Shown here: one piece after another, positions 26,578 through 35,362 of the stretch | Numbering within the stretch: position 1 is the stretch's first letter | How the letters are laid out: each line of letters starts with the position of its first letter | Origin: G965220205 sp965220205 | GTDB lineage: Bacteria; Chloroflexota; Dehalococcoidia; Lucifugimonadales; Australimonadaceae | Assembly: GCA_965220205.1 (NCBI GenBank) | Contig: OZ244812.1 | Coordinates: 2,480,001-2,544,000, forward strand | DNA: 64,000 nucleotides | Direction: 5' to 3' | Position numbers and translations under genes: made by a program | The notes under the pieces: generated by a model | What the model was told of the DNA's origin: nothing | Databases searched by the model: none | The model's input: only the letters and a program-made list of their open reading frames with translations

Positions 26578-28149
26578 TTACTCGCTGCGATGGCCCCATG
26601 CGCCGCCGCCGGGCGTCTCGATCCGTAGGACGTCGCCCGGCTCTGCTGTCAGCTCCGTCTTCGCTTCCAACGGGACCTGCTCGCCGTTCCTGATGAGCGA
26701 CGCGGAGCCTGGAGCGCCGTCGCCCCCGCCGTTCAGGCCCCACGGCCCGCGCGACCGTCGTTCCGCGACGACCGTCACCCGCGACTGCGCGAGGAACTCG
26801 ATCTCGCGCACGATGCCGTCGCCGCCGTTGTACAGGCCGGCCCCGCCGCTGCCCGGACGCAGACTGTACCGCCGGACGCGCAGCGGGAACGCGAACTCCA
26901 ACGCCTCGATCGGCGTATTCAGCGTGTTGGTCATGTGCGACTGCACGCCCGACGCGCCCGGTCCGCGCGCGCTCGCGCCGTGGCCGCCCGCGACGGTCTC
27001 GTAGTAGACGAACGCCTCGCCCGTCCCTGGGTCGCGGCCGCCGGCCAGCACGTTGTTCATCGTGCCCTGGCTCGCCGCGGGGACGAGCTCGGGCGACGCC
27101 TGCGCAAGACACCCCAGCAGGACGTCGGTGATGCGCTGCGAGGTCTCGACGTTGCCGCTGCTAACCGCGTGCGGCGCCGTTGCGTTCACGAGACTCCCGG
27201 GCGTCGCGACGACCGTGAGGGCGCGGCGGACGCCGTCGTTCGCCGGCACGTCGCCCGCCAGGCAGCGCAGCACGTAGAGCGCCGCCGACTCGGTGACGGC
27301 GAGCGGCGCGTTGATGCAGCCGGCAGTCTGGGGCGCGGTCCCGGTGAAATCCACGGTGAGGCGCTCGCCGTCGAGGACTGCTGTGCAGACGATCGGCAAC
27401 GGCTCGGACGTGACCCCGTCGCCCTCCATCCAGTCGGTGAAGGAGTACCGACCCGCTGGAAGCCGGGCGATTGCCGCGCGCGTGAGCGACTCGGCATAGT
27501 CGAGCAGAGCGGCCATGTGCGCGTGGAGCGCGTCGAGCCCGTAGCGCTCCGCCAAGGCCAGCATCCGCCGCTCGCCGGTGCGTATGGCCGCAAGCTGCGC
27601 GGCGAAATCGCCTCGGCGCTCCTCCGGCGTCCGGGTGTTGCGGCAGATGAGCTCGAGCAGCGGCTCGTTCAGCCTGCCTCCTTCCACGAGCTTGAGCGGC
27701 GGGATGACAACGCCCTCCTGGAGGAGCTCGGTGGAGAGCGGCAGCGACCCCGGCGCCATGCCGCCGATGTCCGCGTGATGACCTCGGTTCGCGACGTAGC
27801 CCACCAGCAGGCCGCCGCCGTCGAACACCGGCGCCATGAGACTCACGTCGGGCAGGTGCGTCCCGCCGAGGTAGGGGTCGTTCAGGATGGCGACGTCTCC
27901 GGGGCCGAGCTCCAGACGGTCGAGTCCGGCGCGGACGGACATCGTCATCGCCCCCAGGTGCACCGGGATGTGGGCTGCCTGCGCCGCCATCTCGCCGCCG
28001 GGCCCGAAGACCGCGCACGAGTAGTCGCGCCGCTCCTTGATGTTGGTCGAATAAGCGGCGCCACCGAGAGCGACGCCCATCTCGTCGGCGACCGAGCTCA
28101 GGAGGTTGCGGAACACCTCGAGGCTGATGGCGTCGACGGCGCCGCTCAC
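26578..28149 (-). CDS. hyuB: Hydantoinase B / oxoprolinase-type subunit (HyuB family)
   Basis: 523 residues from the GTG at 28147-28149, which overlaps the hyuA stop as GTGA; an upstream extension would run inside hyuA. It begins AVDAISLEVFRNLLSSVADE, and has the conserved ILNDPYLGGTHLPDVS (~93-108), NRGHHADIGG and GGHGASARGPG motifs of HyuB. With HyuA it forms ATP-dependent hydrolases or carboxylases of cyclic amides and related compounds (N-methylhydantoin, 5-oxoproline, acetone/acetophenone carboxylase relatives). Translational coupling with hyuA supports a stable complex. Confidence 0.93.
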   Translation of the reverse strand: MSGAVDAISLEVFRNLLSSVADEMGVALGGAAYSTNIKERRDYSCAVFGPGGEMAAQAAHIPVHLGAMTMSVRAGLDRLELGPGDVAILNDPYLGGTHLPDVSLMAPVFDGGGLLVGYVANRGHHADIGGMAPGSLPLSTELLQEGVVIPPLKLVEGGRLNEPLLELICRNTRTPEERRGDFAAQLAAIRTGERRMLALAERYGLDALHAHMAALLDYAESLTRAAIARLPAGRYSFTDWMEGDGVTSEPLPIVCTAVLDGERLTVDFTGTAPQTAGCINAPLAVTESAALYVLRCLAGDVPANDGVRRALTVVATPGSLVNATAPHAVSSGNVETSQRITDVLLGCLAQASPELVPAASQGTMNNVLAGGRDPGTGEAFVYYETVAGGHGASARGPGASGVQSHMTNTLNTPIEALEFAFPLRVRRYSLRPGSGGAGLYNGGDGIVREIEFLAQSRVTVVAERRSRGPWGLNGGGDGAPGSASLIRNGEQVPLEAKTELTAEPGDVLRIETPGGGAWGHRSE

Positions 28150-30128
28150 GCGCCGGCTCCACGGGGCGAGACCATCAGATTGCGAAAGCCGTCCACCCGC
28201 GCGCTCCAACCCGGCGGCACGAGCGTCGTCGCGTCCATCTGCGTCACTAGCGCGGGCCCATCGAACCGGTCGCCCGGCGCGAGCGACTCGCGGTCGAAAA
28301 TGGCGGTCTGCTCCGGGCCCGCGTCGAACCAGACCTCGCGCGTCTCGCCGCTCCGCCGGAGCCGGTCATGGGGAGTCTCGGCGACGAGGTTGGGCCGGAG
28401 ACCCGGGACCGCCGCCGCTAGCCGCGCCGTGACGACCTCCACCGGCGCTCCCGCGTCCGCATAACCGAACCGGACGTGGTGCGCCTCGTGGAACGCCGCT
28501 TCCAACGACGCGTACGAGCCGTCGGACGGCCAATCGACCGGGAGCTCGAACGATTGCCCTCGGTAACGGACGTCCAACGACCGACGCATAACGGGGTCGC
28601 CGGGCTCGCTCGCGGAGAGCTCGGCACGGGCCAGCTGCTCCAACTCCTCCATCGTCCGCCGCAGGCGGTCCATCTCCGCGGACGAGCGGGCCATCACGGT
28701 GCGCGAGTAGTCCTTGACGACCTCGGCAATGGCGACGCCCATGGCCGAGAGGACTCCCGCGTGGCGCGGGACGAGCACGCGCTCGATGCCCAGGCCCGCC
28801 GCGAGCTCGCACGCGTGCTGAGGTCCCGCGCCGCCGAACGCGACGAGAGTGAAGTCCCGGGGGTCGTGGCCCCGTTCGAGCGAGACGGTGCGCAGCGCGC
28901 GCTCCATCACGGCGTTGGCGATGCGCACGATGCCCAGCGCCGCCTGCCGGCTGTCGGCCCTCATGCCGGCGGCAAGGCGTTCGATGGCCTCCCGCGACCG
29001 CCGGGGGTCGATTGCCACACGGCCGTCCAGGAAGCGCTCGGCCGCCATCCTGCCCAAGAGCAGGTTGGCGTCGGTCACGGTGGGGAGATCGCCCAGTCCG
29101 TAGCAGGCGGGGCCGGGCGAGGCGCCCGCCGACTCCGGGCCGACCCGCAGCGCGCCGCCGGCGTCCAGCCTGGCGATGGAGCCGCCGCCCGCGCCCACGG
29201 TCCGGATATCGATCACGGGGACGCCGACCGGTAGTCCGTCGACCTCGAATCCTGTTGCCGCCTGCACTCTCCCCGGACAGAGCGACACGTCCGTGGAGGT
29301 GCCTCCCATGTCCAGCGTGATGATGTGGTCGAAGCCGGCGGCGCCCGCGACGTACGCGGCGCCGATGACGCCGCCGGCCGGACCGCTGAGGACGGTGCGG
29401 ACGGGTTGACGCCGCGCCAGGTCCACGGAGATGGCGCCGCCCGACGACTGCATCACGCGCATGGGCCGTCCGAGGCGCTCGCGCAGCCGGTCGAGGTAGC
29501 CCGACATGAGCGGGCCGACGTAGGCGTTCACGACGACGGCGCTGGTGCGCTCGTACTCCCGGAACTCGGGCAACACTTCGCTCGACGTCGTGACGAACGG
29601 GGCGGCGTCGGCCAGCGCTTCGGAGAGCATGCGCTCGTGCTCCGGATGGAGGAACGCGAACAGCAGGCTGATCGCCACGGCCTCGGGCTCGAGCGCCCGC
29701 ACCCGGGCCGCGATGTCGTCGATCTCGTCGGGTGAAGGCGCCCGCAGGACATTGCCGGCGGCGTCCACGCGCTCGGCGAGGCCCAGCCGCAGCTCGCGCG
29801 GCACGAGCGGCGCCCGGGCCCGGTAGGCGAGGTCGTACAGGTCCCGCCGCGCCTGCCTGCCTATCTCCAGCACATCCTCGAACCCCTCCGTCGTCACCAG
29901 CGCCGTCCGGGCGCCCCGGCGCTCCAGAAGCGCATTGGTGGCGACCGTCGTTCCATGCGCGACGGCGTCGTCCTCGCCGAGCGGGACGAGGGCGGCCCCC
30001 TCGGCTGCCGCTGCGGCCGGGTCCTCCGGAGTCGACGGCAGCTTGTGCACCGTGACCCGTTCGTCGGTGATTGCGACGAAATCGGTGAACGTGCCGCCAG
30101 TATCGATGCCGAGGACCGTGCGCGTCAT
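28146..30128 (-). CDS. hyuA: Hydantoinase A / oxoprolinase-type ATP-binding subunit (HyuA family)
   Basis: 660 residues from the ATG at 30126-30128; an in-frame ATG 45 bp upstream is less likely because the family begins directly with the phosphate-binding strand. VLGIDTGGTFTDFVAI is the N-terminal actin-like ATPase motif. AHGTTVATNALLERRG, MQSSGGAISV, SGPAGGVIGA and TLDMGGTSTDVSLCPG follow in the order expected for HyuA. It uses ATP to activate a cyclic amide or carbonyl substrate for the HyuB subunit. It is the first gene of the hyuAB pair, with a dispersed hairpin repeat 120 bp upstream. Confidence 0.94.
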   Translation of the reverse strand: MTRTVLGIDTGGTFTDFVAITDERVTVHKLPSTPEDPAAAAAEGAALVPLGEDDAVAHGTTVATNALLERRGARTALVTTEGFEDVLEIGRQARRDLYDLAYRARAPLVPRELRLGLAERVDAAGNVLRAPSPDEIDDIAARVRALEPEAVAISLLFAFLHPEHERMLSEALADAAPFVTTSSEVLPEFREYERTSAVVVNAYVGPLMSGYLDRLRERLGRPMRVMQSSGGAISVDLARRQPVRTVLSGPAGGVIGAAYVAGAAGFDHIITLDMGGTSTDVSLCPGRVQAATGFEVDGLPVGVPVIDIRTVGAGGGSIARLDAGGALRVGPESAGASPGPACYGLGDLPTVTDANLLLGRMAAERFLDGRVAIDPRRSREAIERLAAGMRADSRQAALGIVRIANAVMERALRTVSLERGHDPRDFTLVAFGGAGPQHACELAAGLGIERVLVPRHAGVLSAMGVAIAEVVKDYSRTVMARSSAEMDRLRRTMEELEQLARAELSASEPGDPVMRRSLDVRYRGQSFELPVDWPSDGSYASLEAAFHEAHHVRFGYADAGAPVEVVTARLAAAVPGLRPNLVAETPHDRLRRSGETREVWFDAGPEQTAIFDRESLAPGDRFDGPALVTQMDATTLVPPGWSARVDGFRNLMVSPRGAGA

Positions 30129-30862
30129 AGAGGTCCGTCCGGTGTAAGGGTGGCCGATGCCCGTCGCGGGCATAGTCGGCGGGGCAGCGTGCGAGCCCTG
30201 CCGATTCTACACGTCCGCCCCCTCCCGTTGAGCCGGTCTCAACCGTCTGGCCTCCTCCCACACCGGGGGAGGATTGAGGTGGGGGGGACCACATGATGCG
30301 CCGCACTGCAATCCCGACACTCCCGCGCAGACCCCGTCACTGCCGCGAGGGTCACGCCGACGTATGGCGAAACCGGGGACTTTTGGCCGCGAGCTTTGCG
30401 AGACAGCCTCCTCAGCCAGTGCGAAGAGGCGCTGCGCCATGCCGAGCCCACGCTGGCTCACTCAGGGGATTCGAACCGGGGGCCCGCGACTGGTGAGCTC
30501 CTAAGCTGGTCTTCGCATCCGGAGCGTCGCTGTCGCTCATGTTGTGTAGGTCCTCCGCCCACGAGCACCTCAGTTTTCGTCGCTATTGCCCGACCGGCAT
30601 GAACGAGGCCCGCGCAACAGCGCAACCGGGAGCACGGCGCTGCTTCAGGAATACAGGGCGTACATCCGACGCGCCCCTGGATCCATCCAGCCCTTCCTGC
30701 TCCTGACGTTGGACGAATGGCTCGGGCTCAGGCAGGAGTTGATGCGCGCGGAGCGGGACGCGCCGGACGCGTGGGCAGGTGAAGAGGCTACAAGAGCGCG
30801 GCGCGGCGGATCTTCGGGACTCCCCGCTAGTCTCCAATTTCAGCAGGCGAGGAGAATGAGCA
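30129..30862. other. Intergenic: dispersed hairpin repeat and left degenerate direct repeat of the accessory island
   Basis: 30243-30290 holds one copy of the CCTCC...GGGGGAGGATTGAGG hairpin repeat. 30446-30604 is about 70% similar by eye to 33633-33783; both contain CTCCTAAG, CGTCGC and CTATTGCCC. 30640-30810 has a plausible but isolated frame (LLTLDEWLGLRQELMRAER) that may be a relic. No intact gene is called. Confidence 0.5.
30446..30604. repeat. Degenerate direct repeat, left copy (partner 33633-33783)
   Basis: Aligned landmarks are AGCCCACG, GGGGA(T/C)TCGAA, AGCTCCTAAG, TCGC(T/C)GTCGC, (G/T)TTTCGT(C/T)GCTATTGCCC and CATGAAC, in the same order and spacing in both copies. The segment between the copies (~3 kb) is more A/T-rich and carries the GNAT and nuclease-like genes. 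Confidence 0.65.
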
Positions 30863-31294
30863 CTAGAATACTAACCGTATCTCGCCTGGCCATTGTAGGT
30901 TGTTCCGAGGATGCTCCGGCGGATACAAGGTGACAATGAAGCCGAACTTCTCGTAGAAGTGTTTGAGCTTGTCGAAGTGGCCGCTATCCGTCTGGCTAAG
31001 TCTGCCCTCGATGCCCTCATGCCCTCGTGCTCTGCATGCTTCGATGACGGCTGTGAGCAACATCGAACCCAGACCTCGGTTCTCCATTCTCCGGTCGACA
31101 TGTATGTCGGCTAAGAGCGCGAAGGGCAACAGTTGCAGGTCGTGGTCGCGGGTTATCACGTAAGCGACGTTCTTGCCTCGTGTGGATGCGCTCCACGCGC
31201 GCCATGTCATCCCGAAGTAGTCGTCTGCCATATGGATATCCCAGATGCGCCCACCCCTGTCGCGCCACCGGACACTCGGGGTCCGTTGAAACAT
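30863..31294 (-). CDS. GNAT-family N-acetyltransferase
   Basis: 143 residues from the ATG at 31292-31294, chosen because GGGAGGAG lies 6 nt upstream; an extended frame to 31369 lacks a site. The acetyl-CoA loop is visible in DIHVDRRMENRGLGSMLLTA, an R-x-x-G-x-G variant, after the beta-4 strand PFALLADIHV. HFDKLKHFYEKFGFIVTLYP is the typical C-terminal helix-strand pair. The acceptor substrate is unknown. It lies inside the accessory island, and its codon use is less GC-rich than the flanking catabolic genes. Confidence 0.85.
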   Translation of the reverse strand: MFQRTPSVRWRDRGGRIWDIHMADDYFGMTWRAWSASTRGKNVAYVITRDHDLQLLPFALLADIHVDRRMENRGLGSMLLTAVIEACRARGHEGIEGRLSQTDSGHFDKLKHFYEKFGFIVTLYPPEHPRNNLQWPGEIRLVF

Positions 31295-31716
31295 GAGTGC
31301 TCCTCCCAGTGCTGCCGTGTCCACGCGAGCAAATTCCAAATGGACTGTACCAGATGCCCAGGCCCTCAAGGGCTACTACAACGCATCCCGCCTCTCAGTC
31401 TCCTCAGCTGGCTCAGCGTGTTCACATGCTTCGTCACAGTCAGCTGGCGTGGAAGAAGCTTCGACGGTGGCGCTACACAACAGAAAACTCTGAGAGCCCA
31501 TGAATGGACTAGTGTGTGAGACGGTCATCTCCTCCAAGGTCCGACCGTTTGCGGTTCGTTCTCGATGGCTCTGTCCGTTCCATTGTCGAATTCGAAGGGA
31601 ATCAAAGAATTCGCCAACGATACTATCGGTATTCTTAATGCCAAATTGACATCGGTCTTATCGCAGAACCAAGGAAATAGAACCTGTCAACCTGGCTTGA
31701 ACGAAGGGATGTTTCT
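31295..31716. other. Intergenic A/T-richer stretch in the island, no gene seen
   Basis: These 422 bases follow the GNAT gene start and the stop of the nuclease-like gene. Short frames on both strands have no recognisable motifs or ribosome sites. Composition is clearly lower in GC than the rest of the contig. Confidence 0.5.
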
Positions 31717-33270
31717 TCATAGGTCAGCGGCTCTGAGATATTGTGGCGAATACACCGACGGCCCATCCGCAACCAGGCCAAAGCGTAAGTGTGGGAACAA
31801 ACCGAGCTCGCGAGCGGTTGAGAAGATTTCCCGAAGCGTGCCCACGAAACTCTCCTCGGTGCGTCGGAAGAAGGTCAAATGTTGGAACTCTTGATAGTCC
31901 AGAAGTAGACAAGGGATGTCAGTCTCTTCAGAAATGGAGAGGACTTGTCGGCTAGAGGTCGGCCGTTCCAGATCAAACAGCTCCTTGACGATGACGAGGC
32001 CGAAGACCTCGCGACCGGATATGGAGACCTCGGAGCGTTGCCCATCCGTGATAATCTCAATGGAGTTGCTAGAACGGAGGTGGTTGATAGATCCCTTCAG
32101 TTGGGCGGCCGCCTTCTTGACATGTGCGGTGGTAGTGGCCTTCTTGCGATCAATGGTACGACTTAGGGTCGCCGCCGTAATCGGGCTGTCCTTGGCCTGA
32201 ATCAGCAGCACAGTCTTCGCAGTGGCCACAAGCACATCTACGAACTCTCGCCTCTCGTTTGTTCGCACTGGATTCCGGTAGACTTGGTCACTACTAAACG
32301 CCCGATGTAGACCCGTTTCAATGTCACGTTCATTGAAATCGCCGGGGGACTGGCTCTGTGGGTACAAGTTGTCAGGAGGCAGCGCCTCAACCAAGTCAAT
32401 TCTGAGGGCGGCATTGTCGTCGGCTGTTGAGCGAGCGCCAAACCAAAAAACCATGTCATCGTGGAACTGACGAGCGAGCTCCAGAGTGACTGGCACGAAC
32501 TGGATCGTCTTCGCGAAAGATCGAAAGCGTGTAGCATCCGGGTTCTCAGCACGGAAGCCAATCAACTTTCGATTATATTCGTCAAAGAAGTGCATGTCGA
32601 AGGAGTCTGACGATAGCACCTGGAAGAATTCGCGAGTTAACTCCTCGTCAAAAAGAGGTGTACGGATGGTAAGCGGTTCATCGTGGTCATCGAAGAAAGC
32701 TGTAAGTACCCCACAGGTGTGCACATCACCAGCGCGCAGAGGGACCAGGTAAATGCGGAAGAACTTTCGCATCCGGGCTGTTACAGCCATTTCCCTCATG
32801 GTTTTCGCAATGAGAATCATTCGGGAGGAGCCTACGTTGCGCATAGGCAGTAGACCGCCCGGGAAGTCGACCAGTGCCTGTAGAACCTCTGGATAGGAGA
32901 CATCCTCGGTCCAACCCAGATAGGCTTGCAACTCAGGAGCATCGCCAGCTGGCAGGAAAGCGGAACAAGGGATGTCGTCCCTGCCGGCAGCGACCCGCAT
33001 CATATCCGCTGCGCGTGAGATAGTAGAAGTCACGTCTCGGGTGTCCCGATCCAACTGCCGCAACTCACGCAGGCAGCGGACGGCCCGTTCGGTCAGCCCG
33101 ACGCCCACCAGGGGCGGTTTCCCTGGAACCTCTAGATACAATATCAATTCTGGATCGCGAGTTTGCCAGTCTCCCTGAGCGTAACGGATCTGGACGTATT
33201 CGTGTTCAATGGCGTAGTTGAGGCATTCGGCGTGGAGTGGCGTCATCAACTGTCGATTGTCCTCCCACAT
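31717..33270 (-). CDS. Large protein with C-terminal PD-(D/E)XK-nuclease-like motif; unknown function, possible defence gene
   Basis: 517 residues from the ATG at 33268-33270, which has AGGAG 6 nt upstream; an ATG nine codons earlier has no site. The N-terminal ~310 residues have no recognised fold (mixed alpha/beta, with VGVGLTERAVRCLREL and RIYLVPLRAGDVHTCGVL). From ~315, ERDIETGLHRAF (helix with Glu), EFVDVLVATAKTVLLIQAKD (Asp345, then Gln358-x-Lys360) and a following basic helix pattern fit a restriction-endonuclease-like core. Strongly A/T-shifted composition, solitary placement and repeat-bounded context suggest horizontal acquisition. A DNA-degrading or sensing defence role is inference. 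Confidence 0.7.
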   Translation of the reverse strand: MWEDNRQLMTPLHAECLNYAIEHEYVQIRYAQGDWQTRDPELILYLEVPGKPPLVGVGLTERAVRCLRELRQLDRDTRDVTSTISRAADMMRVAAGRDDIPCSAFLPAGDAPELQAYLGWTEDVSYPEVLQALVDFPGGLLPMRNVGSSRMILIAKTMREMAVTARMRKFFRIYLVPLRAGDVHTCGVLTAFFDDHDEPLTIRTPLFDEELTREFFQVLSSDSFDMHFFDEYNRKLIGFRAENPDATRFRSFAKTIQFVPVTLELARQFHDDMVFWFGARSTADDNAALRIDLVEALPPDNLYPQSQSPGDFNERDIETGLHRAFSSDQVYRNPVRTNERREFVDVLVATAKTVLLIQAKDSPITAATLSRTIDRKKATTTAHVKKAAAQLKGSINHLRSSNSIEIITDGQRSEVSISGREVFGLVIVKELFDLERPTSSRQVLSISEETDIPCLLLDYQEFQHLTFFRRTEESFVGTLREIFSTARELGLFPHLRFGLVADGPSVYSPQYLRAADL

Positions 33271-33424
33271 AAACCACTCCTGCCCCTGCAAAAGCACTCA
33301 CCGTGCAGGTGGACAAGGCGGCTGTAGTAGCCGCATTGCAAGCTCGGCTTGTCCTCATTGTAGTCTTTGGAACTCAGCATCTGAAGGGAGTCCCGCCCCC
33401 GTCCCCGGTGTCTGCTCCGCTCGG

Positions 33425-33493
33425 CGGTACCTGTACCGGCCCGACGCCGAGCGGCCGACGGGGCGTATCTTCGTGCTTACAGAGGAGCGCTGA
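33425..33493 (+). pseudogene. C-terminal fragment similar to the LicD-family protein at 40620-41537
   Basis: The frame encodes RYLYRPDAERPTGRIFVLTE and then ER-stop. The 40620-41537 protein ends YVYRPDPEARPARIFVLTRE. Nucleotide similarity is also evident (GGCGGTAC, CGGCC, GACGCCGAG, ATCTTCGT). The upstream part of the gene is missing, so this is the relic of a paralogue whose strand is opposite to the intact gene. Confidence 0.55.
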
Positions 33494-33632
33494 CGGGCGG
33501 CGCCTCGACCCTTCGCCGCTGCGCCAACCCAGCAGCAGGTCCCCCAGCCTGGAGAGGTACGTCAGATCGGCGGCGGCACCGACGAGGCCAGCCATGCTCG
33601 CGGCTCCCTAGGCGATGCTCCTGTTTGACAGC

Positions 33633-33783
33633 AGCGTCAGCCCACGTAGGGGACTCGAATCAAGGACCCCTGACTGATCAGCTCCTAAGTGGTAGTCCTG
33701 AGCATCGCCGTCGCCCTCGTCGTTTAGGTCGACAGCTCACGAATACCGCAGCGTTTCGTTGCTATTGCCCAACCGCCATGAAC
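33633..33783. repeat. Degenerate direct repeat, right copy (partner 30446-30604)
   Basis: It has the same ordered landmarks as the left copy, ending CTATTGCCCAACCGCCATGAAC. Similarity stops at the ATGAAC, after which a TolB-like fragment begins here but not in the left copy. Confidence 0.65.
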
Positions 33784-33870
33784 TCCGATGTCTACGTGAT
33801 TAACGCGGATGGCCCTGGCCAGACCGGCCTGACCGGTGACACTTCCCAAGCTGGTCCCGCCCTCAGGTAA
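33778..33870 (+). pseudogene. TolB/PD40-like beta-propeller fragment
   Basis: A 30-codon frame, MNSDVYVINADGPGQTGLTG then DTSQAGPALR, matches one blade of WD40-like (PD40) repeats, whose typical form is DIYVMNADGSGQTRLT. The rest of the propeller is absent and the frame stops at once. It is a relic without likely function. Confidence 0.5.
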
Positions 33871-33936
33871 CGTCCGACGGCATGGCTATGCCGGGGGCCC
33901 CCTTCCTTTTGAGACAAGCCCCATTTGCGCACGCAA

Positions 33937-33972
33937 CGAACGAAGGGCCCGCATGCGCGGGCCCTTCGTTCG
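33937..33972. terminator. Perfect 36-nt palindrome downstream of the Rieske gene
   Basis: Arms CGAACGAAGGGCCCGC and GCGGGCCCTTCGTTCG with a self-complementary ATGC centre form an exactly symmetrical sequence, 20 bp beyond the stop of the minus-strand Rieske gene. It is a strong rho-independent-type stem lacking a clear T-run, and the symmetry would also suit a protein-binding site. Confidence 0.7.
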
Positions 33973-33992
33973 GTCGGCCTCGGTGAGCGCCG

Positions 33993-35159
33993 CTAGGCGC
34001 GCGGCGCGAGGTTGGTCCGTTCGCGCTGGAGCTGCGAGACGCCTTCGTCGACGTTCGTGTCAATCATGGGGGGGTTCGGGCCGCGCTGATAGCCGACCGG
34101 GTCCTCGCCGCGCTGCACGCGCTCGATCTGCTCCTTCATGTGCCGCCGCAGGAGCACGACGCCACGGTCGGAGTAGCTCAGGTGCTCGACGGAGCGGTCG
34201 GTGATCGGCCCCTGCGTCTCCCAGGCCATCTGGTCCTGCGAGTTGACGCTGTGCAGGATGAACCTCGTCTCGGGGTGCGACTTCTCCGGGTCCTCCTTGA
34301 TCGGGTCCTCGAAGGTGATCTTCGGGTCGAACGCGTCCTCCGGCTCGCTGCCGTCCTCCGTGGGGTAGAAGAACATGCGCATATGGATAGTGTGCGTGTC
34401 GTCGATCGGGACGCGGAACTGCGAACTGGCGCCTTGGCGCAGGATGTTCGGGAACAGCACCGGGTGTTCGTCGACCATGCCGTTGACGTAGGTGCGCTTC
34501 TTCATGAGCCCGCCGTAGTCGGTCACGAAGAACTCGAACGACTCGACGTCGTCGGTGAAACCGCGGGTCGTATTGATCGGCTTACGGCCCCGGCCGATGA
34601 ACTCCTGATGCAGCACCTGGAGGTGCGCCGGGTCCATCGAGTTCTCCATCGCCTGGAACCAGTTCGCGTTGAGCTGCGGATGGACCAGCCACACGCGCTT
34701 GCCGTCCTTTCGGAAGAGGGTGTCGTAGTGCATCATCGGCGGCGCCGGCAGCGGGCCCATGTAGGCCCAGATCATGCCCAGGAAGACTTGGACGGGGTAG
34801 GCCTTGAGCTTCACGCTCCGCATGATGGCGTCGTTCCGCTCGGGCGGCGTCTCGAGGATGTTGCCTTCGCAGTCGTAGAGCCAGCCGTGGTAGGCGCACG
34901 CGATGCCCCGTTCCTCGACGCGGCCATAGACGAGCGACGCGCTGCGGTGCGCGCAGTGGTCGGCGAGAAGGCCGGTGCGCCCCGACTTGTCGCGGAAGAT
35001 GACGAGGTCCTCGCCGAGTATCCGCACGAACTTGGTCGGGTGCTCGTCGTCGATGTCCTGGGCCAGCGAGATTGGGTGCCAGTACATCCGGAGCACCTGC
35101 CCCGCGGGCGTGCCTGGGCCAATCCTGGTTATCAGTTCGTTCTCTTCCTGGGTCAGCAT
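33993..35159 (-). CDS. Rieske non-haem iron oxygenase, large subunit type (third copy)
   Basis: 388 residues. The Rieske motif is CAHRSASLVYGRVEERGIAC then YHGW (~70-94); the iron site has AMENSMDPAHLQVLH (bridging Asp, two His). It is shorter than the tandem copies and has a distinct middle domain (VTDYGGLMKKRTYV), so it is a separate subfamily member. C-terminal SYSDRGVVLLRRHMKEQIERVQRGEDP is shared with the other three. Four direct repeats upstream may serve as an operator, and a perfect palindrome lies behind the stop. No reductase lies nearby. Substrate unknown; the neighbouring gentisate-dioxygenase-like cupin suggests a hydroxybenzoate-type route. Confidence 0.92.
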   Translation of the reverse strand: MLTQEENELITRIGPGTPAGQVLRMYWHPISLAQDIDDEHPTKFVRILGEDLVIFRDKSGRTGLLADHCAHRSASLVYGRVEERGIACAYHGWLYDCEGNILETPPERNDAIMRSVKLKAYPVQVFLGMIWAYMGPLPAPPMMHYDTLFRKDGKRVWLVHPQLNANWFQAMENSMDPAHLQVLHQEFIGRGRKPINTTRGFTDDVESFEFFVTDYGGLMKKRTYVNGMVDEHPVLFPNILRQGASSQFRVPIDDTHTIHMRMFFYPTEDGSEPEDAFDPKITFEDPIKEDPEKSHPETRFILHSVNSQDQMAWETQGPITDRSVEHLSYSDRGVVLLRRHMKEQIERVQRGEDPVGYQRGPNPPMIDTNVDEGVSQLQRERTNLAPRA

Positions 35160-35190
35160 CCGTTCACTCCTTTATCTGACCTGCCTGCCT

Positions 35191-35265
35191 CTATCCGACC
35201 GGTTATCACCTATCCGACCGCGTATGCCCTATCCGACCGGTATCACCTATCCGACCGGTTATCAC
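35191..35265. promoter_or_regulatory. Four 18-19 bp direct repeats upstream of the Rieske gene (candidate operator)
   Basis: CTATCCGACCGGTTATCAC occurs at 35191, with variants at 35210 and 35229 and again exactly at 35247, head to tail without spacers. Each unit carries CCGACCGG or CCGACCGC. It sits 32-106 bp ahead of the start codon, in the expected promoter zone of the minus-strand gene. Confidence 0.6.
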
Positions 35266-35362
35266 CCTAGCGCCCCCGACCGTAGCCGGAACGCGTCAAT
35301 TGTCCGTGAGAGTGTGCTGCAAATACGCCGTCAGGGTCAAGGTCAACGCCAGCGCGGCGCGC

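Larger units (their letters stand above)
33298..33992. other. Intergenic graveyard with several gene fragments
   Basis: This 695-bp stretch contains a LicD-type C-terminal remnant (33425-33493), the right degenerate direct repeat (33633-33783), a TolB-like beta-propeller fragment (33778-33870) and a perfect palindrome (33937-33972). No intact gene was found. Confidence 0.6.

Noticed and set aside
30440..30520. tRNA-like words (TTCGAACC, CTCCTAAG) suggesting a tRNA gene
   Set aside because: No T-stem, anticodon stem or acceptor stem pairs properly on either strand; the same holds for 33640-33690. Treated as a degenerate repeat.
30586..30933. 115-codon plus-strand frame with a protein-like middle (LLTLDEWLGLRQELMRAER)
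   Set aside because: Its ends overlap the GNAT gene and the direct repeat, it lacks a ribosome site, and only ~50 codons look plausible.
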